64,000 nt of DNA from Nostoc sp. T09 (GTDB lineage Bacteria > Cyanobacteriota > Cyanobacteriia > Cyanobacteriales > Nostocaceae): the NCBI RefSeq assembly GCF_002154695.1, contig NZ_MTAV01000061.1, positions 1-64,000 on the forward strand, given 5' to 3'. How positions within the stretch are numbered: the first letter of the stretch is position 1; each line of letters starts with the position of its first letter. Positions 1-9,031 of this stretch are shown one piece after another. The position numbers were made by a program, and so were the translations under genes. The notes under the pieces are model-generated. The model was not told the origin of the DNA. It was given only the letters and a program-made list of their open reading frames with translations, and did no database searches.

Positions 1-160
1 AGAATTCAGGAGTTAGAATTCAGAATTCAGAAGTAAAACAGTCTTTATGCTTGGGTTTGAAGCCTAGGATCTGTACTTCACTAACTTGAAATTTGTTGTA
101 AGTGTAAAGTCGATATTGTCCACCCTATATATATTTCAAATATCTAAATCATTAATGAAT

Positions 161-202
161 AATAAAATTCCCGACTTTCTTGCAGAAGTCGGGAATTTTA
201 TT
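161..202 (-). terminator. 17-bp perfect hairpin, probable terminator of the HTH gene
   Basis: Positions 161-177 and 186-202 are exact inverted repeats around an 8-base loop. The stem has a GC core (CCCGACTT) with A/T-rich ends, so a U-rich tail follows the hairpin in either direction. It lies about 130 bases past the stop of the minus-strand HTH gene. A closely related CCCGACTT hairpin sits after fetB (60996-61026), which suggests a shared terminator or repeat family. Confidence 0.6.
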
Positions 203-261
203 CGACAAAAATCATTAGACTAAAATGCGATCGATCGCCCATCCGCAAGCAGTGCAAAAAA

Positions 262-290
262 GCGATGCCTACGGCGGGCTACGCCTACGC
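262..290. repeat. Interspersed GC-rich repeat, copy 1
   Basis: A 29-base stretch beginning GCGATGCCTACGGCGGGCTA recurs with a single early change at 55068-55096. Both copies are intergenic. The run GGCGGGCTACGCCTAC has internal dyad symmetry. This matches the class of short interspersed repeats scattered in Nostocales genomes. Confidence 0.6.
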
Positions 291-331
291 TATGTCAAAA
301 TTAATCAGAAGAGTTTTTTCTTTTATCTTAA

Positions 332-1411
332 TTAAAGTGCTTCTGGTGGAGAAATATCAGGTCCGACTATGACACTAGTTGTACTAGACTTGATTCCTGG
401 TTTAGCAGTTGCTTCAGTTTTCTGTTTTGACTGAGATAACGATGAAGAGAGGTTACTATCCACATCAACATGCAGAGTTTTGTCGGAGTTGGCTTGTTGA
501 GACATTAAGGATAATCCTCCCACTGCTCCAGCAACGAGCGCTGTATAACCAACATACAAATGCATCGGGCGGATTTCAAGCCCCGACACCCCAGACGCTT
601 TTTTCGCTTGACACCAAGAAGGCAAAACTGATTTGACTGTCTCAAGTTTAGGTAAAGAAGCTGCTAAGGCTGTACCATTTAGCCCTAAAGCATTGCCTGT
701 GATGCGTATAAAACCACGAATAAATACATCTTCTGGTAATAAATCTAAATTAGCATTTTCTAACGCCTCCATATGATGGAGTGGTATGAGAGTATATGCT
801 TGCAGTTGCATCAAAGATAATCCTCTAGACTCACGAGCTTGCCGGAGTTGTTGACTTATTTGACGCAAACTTACTGCATATTCTTCAGCTACGGTTAGCT
901 TATTTTGTTCAGCATTAGACGTTTGTTTATTTAAATTAAACCGCTTCATCCATGCTGCTGGAAATTTAGATTCTTGAGTTTTTGGTAAATCTACAGATGT
1001 GTTCGTCTGTGAAGGTAAATTACCCTTATTGCTATTTGCAATCGATTCTGGTGCGTGTGATTTAATACTTGTTAATCGCTGTGTCTGATTTTTTAAATCT
1101 TCCTGTTCAACACTGGCAGAAATACTAGTTACATCTGCCTTTGGACTACTATCTGCAACTTGCTGACCATGTGTTGCAAATTGCTGAAATGCTAAACCAA
1201 TTGCTTCCCGACTGACAGCTTTAAATAACATTTTGGCTTGCTCAGCTGATGATCCTAGCAACTGCTGTAAGGTAGCTAAAGCACGGCGATAAACCTTACT
1301 ACGATGCAATTCAGCTTCAATTTCGCCAAGTAGCGATCGCAATTCATCTTGAGAAATTTCAATAGGAGTATTTCCAGGAATTGTTACTAAATATACAGGA
1401 GTCATAGCCAT
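332..1411 (-). CDS. RodZ-like helix-turn-helix membrane protein
   Basis: The protein of about 359 residues has a basic RodZ/XRE-type helix-turn-helix domain at about residues 179-256 (SLRQISQQLRQARESRGLSL, then the EDVFIRGFIR segment typical of RodZ-like proteins). One membrane segment follows at about 284-304, then a Ser/Thr-rich tail. RodZ proteins link the MreB cytoskeleton to the membrane; whether this paralogue does so is inference. I chose the ATG at 1411 because GGAAGAG lies about 9 bases upstream. A GTG at 1453 would add 14 residues. The N-terminal half, with a helical segment at about residues 20-75, is not recognised. The gene stands alone, with a hairpin terminator downstream at 161-202. 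Confidence 0.65.
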   Translation of the reverse strand: MAMTPVYLVTIPGNTPIEISQDELRSLLGEIEAELHRSKVYRRALATLQQLLGSSAEQAKMLFKAVSREAIGLAFQQFATHGQQVADSSPKADVTSISASVEQEDLKNQTQRLTSIKSHAPESIANSNKGNLPSQTNTSVDLPKTQESKFPAAWMKRFNLNKQTSNAEQNKLTVAEEYAVSLRQISQQLRQARESRGLSLMQLQAYTLIPLHHMEALENANLDLLPEDVFIRGFIRITGNALGLNGTALAASLPKLETVKSVLPSWCQAKKASGVSGLEIRPMHLYVGYTALVAGAVGGLSLMSQQANSDKTLHVDVDSNLSSSLSQSKQKTEATAKPGIKSSTTSVIVGPDISPPEAL

Positions 1412-1794
1412 AATTTTATTCTCTTCCAGTACTGGAGTAGATAGTAGTTCCACCTGTATAATTTCTACGACTATTGGCTAACTTATCCGGATTGTTATAT
1501 ATTATTTTTTTACCTGTTTGGGTCTAAATTTGCAAAATAAAAAGATTTTCTAAATATATTAATACCACCATATTAGTTACTGTAGCCTGCGTAGAGCCGC
1601 TACGTATCTATGGATGCACAAATTAATGTAATTACGAGATTTTATTAAACAAGATTATATTAAACTAGAGTGGCAATAAACCTACCATAAGAAATAGTTT
1701 AAAAGTTGAGAAGAGAATTTATTATATGTAGAAACTTGAATAATAGCTTTCATAAGGTAGTTAACGTTTTGCATAATTTTTATTAGCCATTTAA
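1412..1794. other. AT-rich intergenic region
   Basis: This holds the promoter side of the HTH gene and the 3' side of the frameshifted hydrolase. Apart from a small imperfect palindrome near 1585-1610 (GCGTAGAGCCGCTACG) I see no coding or RNA feature. Confidence 0.5.
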
Positions 1795-2690
1795 TTACCT
1801 GGGAGCATAAACTTGTTGAACAAAATCATCTATCCATTGCATATATTCCCCACCAGCTACATCTGCTACGTCATTGTGTCCTGCGTCAGGAACTAAAATC
1901 AGCTTTTTGGTTTCAGGCGTAATCGCATACAGTTGTTGACTCATGAAAAACGGCACACTCGAATCGGCGGTGCCGTGAATAAATAAAACTGGCATTTTTA
2001 ACTTCGGTAATTTTTTTTTGATTCAAAGCGCTGTGTCAGAATTAAATTGACGGGGAACATCCAAAACAAGTTCCTGTAGGCTACTACCTCGCGAATGGAG
2101 GTGAAAGAACTTTCCACAATTAATCCAGCAGCATTTGGATGTTTGACTGCCAGATCAATGGCTATTGCACCTCCCAAAGAATGCCCGTAAACAAAGATCT
2201 GCCCTGGTGGAATTTGTAGTTGCTGTACCAGGTAATTCCAAGCTGTGGCTGCATCTTGATAAACTCTCCTTTCATTAGGAAAAGTACCTTCACTGCGTCC
2301 ATAACCCCGATAGTCAATAAGCAATACAGAAAAGCCTAGTTGATAAAACCGATAGGCATGAGCAATATTTGCACCAATATTGATACCGTTACCATGCAGA
2401 TACAGCAACACTTTGGCATTCGAGTGCTTAGCTTTGAGCCACCAACCGTGGATGTGTTCCACTCTACGCGATCGCATCGGTACTGGTAACCAAACTTCTT
2501 CATAAGCAACATTAAACAGCGCTGGTGTCTCTTGAATGACATTAGAAGGAAAAAAGATAAACCGCGGTTGCTGAATAAAAAGTAACAGACAAAATCCACA
2601 ATAGGCGATCGCGGCAATAATACCTAAATAAAGTAGTACCTTTAATAAAAAATCTAATGGTAGTTGCAGCTTGTCTATTCTCATGTACAT
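1795..2690 (-). pseudogene. Alpha/beta hydrolase with a frameshift in a homopolymer
   Basis: Two adjacent frames together make one membrane-anchored alpha/beta hydrolase of about 300 residues. The first part (2690 to 1998) has an N-terminal membrane segment at about residues 15-40, the oxyanion region LYLHGNG, and the nucleophile elbow GHSLGG. The second (1995 to 1795) has HGTADSSVPF with the acid Asp and PDAGHND with the catalytic His. The first frame runs off into NYRS and stops just after a run of nine A on the coding strand (T9 at 2011-2019). Adding one A restores ...SKKKLPKLKMPVLFIHG, which reads as normal sequence. Nucleophile and His are therefore on separate frames. This could be a true pseudogene, slippage-dependent expression, or a sequencing error in the A run. 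Confidence 0.75.
2011..2019 (-). other. A9 homopolymer at the hydrolase frameshift
   Basis: Nine T on the plus strand (nine A on the coding strand) lie exactly where the hydrolase frame breaks. Ten A would restore one continuous reading frame. Confidence 0.85.
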
Positions 2691-3138
2691 AATTGGGTAA
2701 AATTACTAGTATTTATAAACACAACAATTTTCTTACCTGGTAGCTTAGAAACGCTCCAGCTAAGATAAACCCGAACATAAAATTTTAATGAGTTTGAGTT
2801 ATCAGTAAGATTATATACAAAAATTTACAAAAATTCACTATGCCAGAAGTAAGTTTTCAAACAAGACTGAGAATAAACAACTTACGAGAAATTTAAGCAG
2901 GTCTCATAGTGGGTTACGTCATCACAGATAAAAACATCGTGGTGCTATGTCTATTGCAATTAAAAAAATATCCAGATCTCTGTCTTACCAAAAGCTTTTC
3001 TATGTTCCGTTCCCGGATAAATTATTGTTTTATTGCACTGATAAAGCAAAATTCCCGAATTTTTGAAAATTCGGGAATCTCGTAGCTCGTCATAATTAAT
3101 GTATTTGAATACTATTCCTGCATCAAAAGCCTCTATTT
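2691..3138. other. Intergenic region upstream of the hydrolase and downstream of gatA
   Basis: No gene is seen. It should contain the hydrolase promoter, and it has one clear hairpin at 3051-3078. Confidence 0.5.
3051..3078 (-). terminator. Hairpin terminator downstream of gatA
   Basis: ATTCCCGAATTTT (3051-3063) and AAAATTCGGGAAT (3066-3078) are exact inverted repeats about 60 bases past the gatA stop. The GC-core, AT-flanked form resembles the hairpin at 161-202. Confidence 0.6.
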
Positions 3139-4599
3139 TTAAGAAAATTGTGGTTGATGGATATGCCAGGAAGTTGATTGCTCATAGGCGTAAGCTACCT
3201 GAAACAGTTGATCTTCTCGCAGCACTCTGCCAATTAGCTGCAATCCAATAGGTAGCCCTTGCTCATCAAATCCGCACGGTACACTTAAGCCTGGTAAACC
3301 CGCAAGGTTTACAGGAATAGTCATCAAGTCAGTTAAGTACATGCTCAAGGGATCTGTAGTTTTTTCTCCAGCTTTAAATGCTGTAGTGGGAGCAGTAGGA
3401 GAAACTAACACATCAACTTGTTCAAATGCTCTTTCAAAGTCTTGCTTAATCAGAGTGCGGACTTTTTGAGCTTTGAGATAGTAAGCATCGTAATAGCCAG
3501 CAGAAAGCGCGTAAGTGCCAATCATAATCCGCCGTTTCACTTCTGTACCAAAACCAGACGCGCGGGTACGAGTGTACATTGACAGCAGATTCTCTGCATC
3601 AGGAGCACGCAAACCATACTTCACACCATCATAGCGAGCTAGGTTGGCAGAAGCTTCCGATGGGGCAATGATGTAGTAGCTAGGTAAGCCATACCGGAAG
3701 CGGGGACAGGAAACTATATGAATTTCTGCTCCCAAATGTTGCAGTTGATCGATCGCTTTGGTAACTGCTTGTTCTACCACTGAGTCTAAGCCTTCACCAA
3801 AAGTTTCTTTGATGATACCTATTCTCAGCTTTCTTCTAGCTTTCAAGTCTGGTTTTAAACTAGCCGCATAATCAGGAATTTCTACTTTGAGGCTAGTTGA
3901 ATCTTTGGGATCGTAACCTGCGATCGCATTTAATAATATTGCCGCATCTTCTACTGTGCGGCCAAAGGGTCCTATTTGATCCAAAGATGAAGCATAAGCC
4001 ACCAAACCGTAACGAGAAACTAATCCGTAAGTTGGTTTTAGCCCAACTACACCACAGAACGAAGCAGGTTGACGAATTGAGCCGCCAGTATCAGAACCAA
4101 GGGCAACAACACATTCTTCTGCCGCTACCGCCGCTGCTGAACCGCCCGAAGAACCACCAGGAATCCGCGATAAATCCCAAGGATTAGCAGTGACTTGGTA
4201 GGCAGAGTTTTCTGTAGAACTGCCCATTGCAAACTCATCCAAGTTTGTTTTTCCTACCATCACAGCGCCAGCATCTGCTAGTTTTTGCGTTACCGTTGAT
4301 TCATAAGGCGGCACAAAATTTTCTAAAATCCGGGAGGCGCAAGTGGTGGTAATACCTTTGGTACAGAGATTATCTTTGATACCAATAGGAATCCCTGCTA
4401 GCAGTCCGATTTCTTCACCAGCAGCGATTTTAGCATCCACTGCACGAGCCTGCTCTAACGCCTGCGGTGCAGTTACACACAAGAAACTGTGCAATTTCGG
4501 CTCTAACGCTTGGATGCGGTCTAAAGCTTCTTGGGTAATTTCAACGGCAGAACGTTCTTTTTTAATTAGTTGTTCGTGCAACTCGCGGATGGATGCCAT
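3139..4599 (-). CDS. gatA: Aspartyl/glutamyl-tRNA amidotransferase subunit A
   Basis: The 486-residue protein is the amidase subunit of GatCAB. This complex makes Gln-tRNA(Gln) and, in some organisms, Asn-tRNA(Asn) by amidating mischarged tRNA with ammonia from glutamine. The amidase signature triad is visible: Lys75 (PIGIKDN), cis-Ser150 (GGSSGGS) and nucleophile Ser174 (GSDTGGS), with the spacing expected for GatA. Length and ends are normal, and the start [11 protein letters not shown] is typical. The gene is monocistronic here; gatB and gatC are not in the window. Confidence 0.97.
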   Translation of the reverse strand: MASIRELHEQLIKKERSAVEITQEALDRIQALEPKLHSFLCVTAPQALEQARAVDAKIAAGEEIGLLAGIPIGIKDNLCTKGITTTCASRILENFVPPYESTVTQKLADAGAVMVGKTNLDEFAMGSSTENSAYQVTANPWDLSRIPGGSSGGSAAAVAAEECVVALGSDTGGSIRQPASFCGVVGLKPTYGLVSRYGLVAYASSLDQIGPFGRTVEDAAILLNAIAGYDPKDSTSLKVEIPDYAASLKPDLKARRKLRIGIIKETFGEGLDSVVEQAVTKAIDQLQHLGAEIHIVSCPRFRYGLPSYYIIAPSEASANLARYDGVKYGLRAPDAENLLSMYTRTRASGFGTEVKRRIMIGTYALSAGYYDAYYLKAQKVRTLIKQDFERAFEQVDVLVSPTAPTTAFKAGEKTTDPLSMYLTDLMTIPVNLAGLPGLSVPCGFDEQGLPIGLQLIGRVLREDQLFQVAYAYEQSTSWHIHQPQFS

Positions 4600-4678
4600 G
4601 ATTGCTCCCTTTGTGACTCAAGTCCTTGATTTTAGTACATTATGATTGGGCATGGGTCATTGAGAATTAGGCATGGGG

Positions 4679-4727
4679 GAGGCAGTGCGGTCTTGGGGTT
4701 TCCCCAAGTGGAGCAACTGCCGTCATT
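4679..4727 (-). repeat. Internally deleted copy of the 89-bp interspersed repeat
   Basis: GAGGCAGTGCGGTCTTGGGG is followed by TTTCCCCAAG and then CAACTGCCG. This keeps both ends of the repeat seen in full at 7993-8081 and 29996-30084 but lacks its middle, leaving a short TTGGGGTTTCCCCAA hairpin. It lies in the divergent spacer between gatA and the dnaE C-half. Confidence 0.6.
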
Positions 4728-4896
4728 GGTTATTTCCCCCAGTTCCCAGTACCTAAATTTTGCCTATTTTCGTGTAAGAGTATAGCAGTGTTCGCCCTGG
4801 AATAGATTTTGTAGTATGGGCATTGGCTAGTTTAAAATCTTGATAACTTTATAAATTAAAGCATTTTATAGATTTACTTAAGGAATTAATAAAAAA

Positions 4897-6246
4897 ATGG
4901 TCAAAATAGTTACACGTAAATTATTGAGCGAACAAAATGTTTATGACATTGGAGTTGAGCGCGACCATAATTTTGCTATCAAAAATGGTTTGATAGCTTC
5001 CAATTGTTTCAATAAATCACATTCAACTGCCTATGGTTATGTAACTTATCAAACAGCGTATTTAAAAGCTAATTACCCGTTGGAATATATGGCGGCACTG
5101 TTAACGGCTAACAGTGGAGACACCGACAAGGTGCAAAAATATATTGCCACCTGTATGAGTATGAACATTCAAATCGAACCACCAGATATTAATCGCTCTG
5201 GTGTAGATTTTACGCCAGCAGCAGAAAAAATATTGTTTGGATTTTCCGCAGTTCGGAATGTGGGGCAGAATGCGATCGCTTCTATTTTAGAAGCTAGAAA
5301 CGAAGGTGGAGAGTTTAAATCTCTGGGGGATTTTTGCGATCGCGTGGATCTGCGTGCTGTTAACCGCAGGACTTTGGAGTCGCTGATTTCTTGTGGCGCT
5401 TTTGATAAAATCCAACCCAACCGTCACCAGCTCATGCAGGATTTACCGTTAGTCTATGATTGGGCACAATCCCGTGCCAAAGACAGAGCCAGCGGGCAAG
5501 GAAGTATCTTTGATTTATTAGGGGGATTTGCTTCTACTAATAATAAAACTGCCAATAATGCGTTTGAAATTGCTCCTAAAGCTCAAGCTGTTTCCGATTT
5601 TCCTCCACAAGAAAAATTACGGATGGAAAAAGAACTTTTGGGCTTTTATGTATCAGACCATCCTCTAAAATCTATTAAGCAATCATCTCTAGTTTTAGCT
5701 CCAATTAACCTGTCACAGCTTGGTGAGCAACGAGAAGACACAATGCTTTGTGCTGTTGTCATGCTCAATGGTGTAAAGAAAGTTATCACCAAAAAAGGCG
5801 ACCCAATGGCAATTTTGCAAGTTGAAGATTTAACTTCTCAATCAGAAGCAGTGGTCTTTCCTAAAAATTACGAACGTATTAGTTCCTTGCTCCAAGTTGA
5901 TGCCAGATTGATTATTTGGGGTAAAGTCGACCGACGAGATGAACAAACTCAATTTATTGTTGAAGATGCTGAAGTAGTTGATACTGTAAAACTGGTAATG
6001 GTAGAATTAACTCCCCTACAAGCAGTCAACATTGAAGAACGCGATCGCTTAAGAAATATTTTGAAAGAACAATCAGGAGACAAAGACAAGGCAAAAATAC
6101 CTGTGATTGGCATAGTACAAGCTGGAAATTCTCGTCAACTTGTCCGTTTTGGTAGACAATTTTGGGTACAAGATTCTCTTAGCGCTGTTATCGCTCTTCA
6201 AAATGCCAGATTCCCAGCTCATATCAAACCGCTTACTGGTAGTTGA
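4897..6246 (+). CDS. dnaE-C: DNA polymerase III alpha subunit, C-terminal half with N-terminal split intein
   Basis: Residues 1-36 are the C-terminal half of the DnaE split intein (MVKIVTRKLLSEQNVYDIGV, then ERDHNFA and the terminal ...GLIASN). They are followed by the +1 extein residue Cys37 and the conserved FN. The remaining 413 residues are the C-terminal part of the alpha subunit, including an OB-fold region at about 270-360 (MLNGVKKVITKKGDPMA). In cyanobacteria with split dnaE, the N-half and its intein fragment are encoded elsewhere; the two precursors associate and splice in trans to give functional replicative polymerase. The penultimate Ser is unusual in inteins generally, but the DnaE split inteins have this SN ending. 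The N-half is not in this window. The start ATG directly opens the intein. Confidence 0.97.
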   Translation: MVKIVTRKLLSEQNVYDIGVERDHNFAIKNGLIASNCFNKSHSTAYGYVTYQTAYLKANYPLEYMAALLTANSGDTDKVQKYIATCMSMNIQIEPPDINRSGVDFTPAAEKILFGFSAVRNVGQNAIASILEARNEGGEFKSLGDFCDRVDLRAVNRRTLESLISCGAFDKIQPNRHQLMQDLPLVYDWAQSRAKDRASGQGSIFDLLGGFASTNNKTANNAFEIAPKAQAVSDFPPQEKLRMEKELLGFYVSDHPLKSIKQSSLVLAPINLSQLGEQREDTMLCAVVMLNGVKKVITKKGDPMAILQVEDLTSQSEAVVFPKNYERISSLLQVDARLIIWGKVDRRDEQTQFIVEDAEVVDTVKLVMVELTPLQAVNIEERDRLRNILKEQSGDKDKAKIPVIGIVQAGNSRQLVRFGRQFWVQDSLSAVIALQNARFPAHIKPLTGS

Positions 6247-6483
6247 AACCAGGAAATCACAAGTTAACTAGGTTTTATTAGATACTACCTTTACAGCGTC
6301 ATTACTGAGATTTTTTGAATTAGCTTGACATAAGATTTACTACTCCGTCAACAGTATATAGCCGGAGATAAAAGGCTGTTTAGTCTGTTTTTTGGTTACT
6401 TATGCGGATGATATCTTCCCGTAATACATGGTATCTTTTGATGCCATGCCATTTTGGCAATAGCCAGGGGAAGGAGCTAAGAT

Positions 6484-7026
6484 TTGATGATCATCAATGA
6501 TCTAGATAAATTTGTCTCATATTGTAAAAGAATTCAACCCCAAACGCAGGAAGATATCAAAAAATTTTTTGAAGGGGTGATTTTTTTTCCATATGACAAA
6601 GAACTTCTATTACAAGCTTATTTATTTCTAAATCTTAAGAAATTTTTTCCTTCATGCTCTGAATTGTTGTTATTTGAGAAGTCACCAATTGCAGATTATA
6701 CTGATTTAGGAAAATGTGATTTTGTTTACCTTACAAATCGAGGTAATCTGTTTTTAATAGAAACTAAATTTATTGATACAGAAGCAACAGGAGCCACAGA
6801 AAGAAAAAGAAGAAATAAGCATAGAAACAAAGTATTTGAGCAGGTTATTACTTTAAAAGGCCGATTCAGTGAATATTGGCATATCAAACCTGAGCAATTG
6901 GAGTGTGGTGTTTTTACCACAGATCCAGAAGTTGATTGGCGAGGTAATGGTGTAAATGTAATAACTAAATCAGTAACTATAGAGCATCTGGAAGAATGGC
7001 GGAAAAATTATCAAATAAATAATTAA
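6484..7026 (+). CDS. Putative PD-(D/E)XK-fold nuclease-like protein
   Basis: I do not recognise this 180-residue protein as a named family. It has a plausible PD-(D/E)XK core: Asp79 (CDFVYL), a beta strand, then Glu93-x-Lys95 (LFLIETKF), and a helix with Gln120 (KVFEQVITL) at the position often taken by the QxxxY/L helix of Holliday-resolvase and restriction-like nucleases. A basic stretch (ERKRRNKHRNK, 106-116) could contact nucleic acid. AGGGGAAGGAG precedes the start region closely. The AT-rich coding and solitary position suggest an accessory gene. Any nuclease function is inference from the motif order. Confidence 0.55.
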   Translation: MMIINDLDKFVSYCKRIQPQTQEDIKKFFEGVIFFPYDKELLLQAYLFLNLKKFFPSCSELLLFEKSPIADYTDLGKCDFVYLTNRGNLFLIETKFIDTEATGATERKRRNKHRNKVFEQVITLKGRFSEYWHIKPEQLECGVFTTDPEVDWRGNGVNVITKSVTIEHLEEWRKNYQINN

Positions 7027-7439
7027 ATTTATAATTATCTGTATTGGGGAAGGCTACCAGCAGATGTGAAAAGTTTACTTTATAAAAAGTCTAACTTTTT
7101 TATAATATAGCCAACTTATTTGTTTCATGAATTTAATCTTAGAGGTAGGCAATAGGTAGCAGAGAAAGAATAAAAATAAGTATGTCTTTTTTCCAAAAAT
7201 CAAAGATGATTCCTATATACGCAAATGAATTATACGTAGCTATTAATTGCTTCCATAACTTTTTATAACAGTTTTTTCAACTTGGTCCCAATAATTGGCT
7301 GCTGTGTCATGCTGAAAAGTGAGAGTTAATTCGGTGACCTTGTTTGTTTTTATTATTCATAGGCTTTATTCCTTTTGGTATTCACAGACTATTCTCCGAA
7401 ATCTAAATCTCTACACACTCATGATTTTGGGAATAATCT
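7027..7439. other. Intergenic region and probable leader of the RRM gene
   Basis: No open frame is convincing. Cyanobacterial rbp genes are usually cold-regulated with a 5' leader, so part of this 413-base AT-rich stretch may be transcribed leader. I do not see a defined riboswitch. Confidence 0.4.
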
Positions 7440-7739
7440 ATGTCAGTTTATGTAGGCAATCTTTCTTACGAAGTTACAGAAGAGAGTTTGAGCGCTGTGT
7501 TTGCAGAATATGGTTCTGTTAAGCGGGTTCAGCTACCTACTGACCGTGAAACAGGTCGTATGCGTGGCTTTGGTTTTATAGAAATGGGTACGGATGCTGA
7601 AGAAACAGCTGCCATTGAAGCTCTTGATGGTGCTGAGTGGATGGGACGTGACCTGAAAGTGAATAAGGCTAAACCCAGAGAAGACAGAGGTTCGTTTGGT
7701 GGTGAACGTAGAAACAACAACTTCCGTAACCGCTACTAA
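7440..7739 (+). CDS. rbp: RRM-domain RNA-binding protein (cyanobacterial Rbp)
   Basis: The 99-residue protein is a single RNA recognition motif. RNP-2 is VYVGNL at residues 3-8 and RNP-1 is RGFGFIEM at 42-49. A short Gly/Arg/Asn-rich tail follows (about 80-99), as in the Rbp family with a glycine-rich end. These small proteins bind single-stranded RNA and are often induced by cold or involved in mRNA localisation in cyanobacteria. It is full length and monocistronic. Which of the several cyanobacterial Rbp paralogues it is cannot be told from sequence alone. Confidence 0.93.
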   Translation: MSVYVGNLSYEVTEESLSAVFAEYGSVKRVQLPTDRETGRMRGFGFIEMGTDAEETAAIEALDGAEWMGRDLKVNKAKPREDRGSFGGERRNNNFRNRY

Positions 7740-8293
7740 GCGTTATCAATTTAGCTATTGAAGCTAATACTAATTTGAAAAATGATTGCGACAGATGGAA
7801 ATCTAAAACGCTTATACAATAAATGTTTCACAATCCAAAATCTGTCTTGGAAAGTTTGCTACGGAGGGAAACCCTCCTGGTAACGCCAGTTGCTACCCTG
7901 CGGGAACGCTTACCTTAGCCTTCGGCAACCCCTACCCTGCGGGAAGGGCTACGCCCAACGGGGAACGGGAACGGCTCCGCCGAACAGCGAACAAGCCGGA
8001 AAACCCTTTCGGCAGTTGCTCATGGGGGACTCGGGGTCCCCTCTGGGGATTGGGGGCGAACCCCCAAGACCGCACTGCCTCAACTTTTCGCAAAATCTAA
8101 AATCCAAAATGGTATAAGCCATTGAAAACGAAAATTAATTAAATTTAAGTATCAGCTCAGGCAGGAATGCTTGAGCCTTTTTAATCCAAAATATAATTCT
8201 TTTGTGAGATAAAACTTCTAGCAAGGCCGGGTTTTCAAGGCACAAATCTGAAATCTAATTTTTATAGTACAAATATACTATTTAACTGTTAAA
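7740..8293. other. Intergenic region dominated by interspersed repeats
   Basis: From about 7855 to 8110 the base composition changes abruptly to GC-rich and is built from short palindromes: GGAGGGAAACCCTCC, CCCTGCGGGAA twice, GGCTCCGCCGAAC, and the 89-bp unit at 7993-8081. Open frames across it are artefacts of the repeat. The rest is AT-rich with no gene. Confidence 0.7.
7993..8081 (+). repeat. 89-bp interspersed repeat, copy A
   Basis: This 89-base unit is nearly identical to the reverse complement of 29996-30084 (about 4 differences by eye). It contains nested palindromes: CTCATGGGGGACTCGGGGTC, GGGGTCCCC, and TTGGGGGCGAACCCCCAA. The pattern fits a non-autonomous dispersed repeat. Confidence 0.85.
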
Positions 8294-8740
8294 ATGCCTG
8301 AACAGCCAATTAGTCTTGTCAGAGGAATCATGAGAGAAATTAAAGACAGCGACAAAAAACCTTTTGCTACGCCTATTTCACCGCCACAGGTAAAAACAAT
8401 AACTACTGCGATCGCGCCATTGCAATTTCCAGAGAATGATATTGGTAATGAATGGGAGCGTTTAGTAGCACAAGTGCAATGCATCAATCAAATGGCCGCG
8501 CAGTTAGAAGCAATGATCTTGGAATTCAAAACGATAGCTGGCACACTGCAAGAGAAAGGTCAGCCATACAAAAGCATTTGTCAGTATTTGCCAGTTAGCG
8601 TCCCTTGGGTACTACAAAAGCCAGACGAGTCATTTATCCTGACGATGCGAAAAGTAGATATCTTTCATGCAGAAAGAGAAGCAGCACAGCTAGCACAGCA
8701 ACTTCGTCTGCAAAGCCGAAAAAAAGAATGGCGATCGTAG
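8294..8740 (+). CDS. Hypothetical protein
   Basis: The 148-residue protein is not recognised. It has a Pro-rich N-terminus (residues 1-50), then a helical, probably coiled-coil centre (about 57-85), a segment SICQYLPVSVPWV, and a charged Gln/Glu/Arg-rich C-terminal helix ending RKKEWRS. There is no signal peptide or membrane segment, so it is probably cytoplasmic. The frame uses HIP1 sites (GCGATCGC) like neighbouring genes, which supports it being a resident gene. No strong Shine-Dalgarno is seen. No function can be assigned. Confidence 0.55.
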   Translation: MPEQPISLVRGIMREIKDSDKKPFATPISPPQVKTITTAIAPLQFPENDIGNEWERLVAQVQCINQMAAQLEAMILEFKTIAGTLQEKGQPYKSICQYLPVSVPWVLQKPDESFILTMRKVDIFHAEREAAQLAQQLRLQSRKKEWRS

Positions 8741-9031
8741 TAGCACAGAAAACTGAAGAACCATAATTTTTTCTCAAGACTGTTAATCAACAAATCTTAA
8801 AGATATGAAGGTGCAACTAAAGCCCAACCCATAAACTGTAAAAGTTATGCTGATTAAAGTGGTAGTCGATAATTCTTACCCAAAGTCGCTAGTACCACAC
8901 GCCATTGTCGTCTGCAAAAACTTTACTTCCAAGGCGCAAAGGCGGAACTGTCCTAATAGTTGCACTCACGACAATAACGATAGTGCAATGTCGGGGACGA
9001 TTAATCAGCAAATAAAAGAGGTAAAGAAAAA

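Larger units (their letters stand above)
1..331. other. Intergenic region with short repeats
   Basis: No gene is visible. The first 33 bases hold overlapping copies of an AGAATTCAG-type short repeat, of the heptamer-like kind common between genes in Nostocales. The stretch then carries a strong hairpin (161-202) and a GC-rich interspersed repeat (about 262-290) before the 3' end of the HTH gene on the minus strand. Confidence 0.6.

Noticed and set aside
409-636. 75-codon plus-strand frame
   Set aside because: Antisense shadow of the HTH protein gene.
7890-8117. 75-codon frame in the repeat block
   Set aside because: It is entirely interspersed palindromic repeat sequence.
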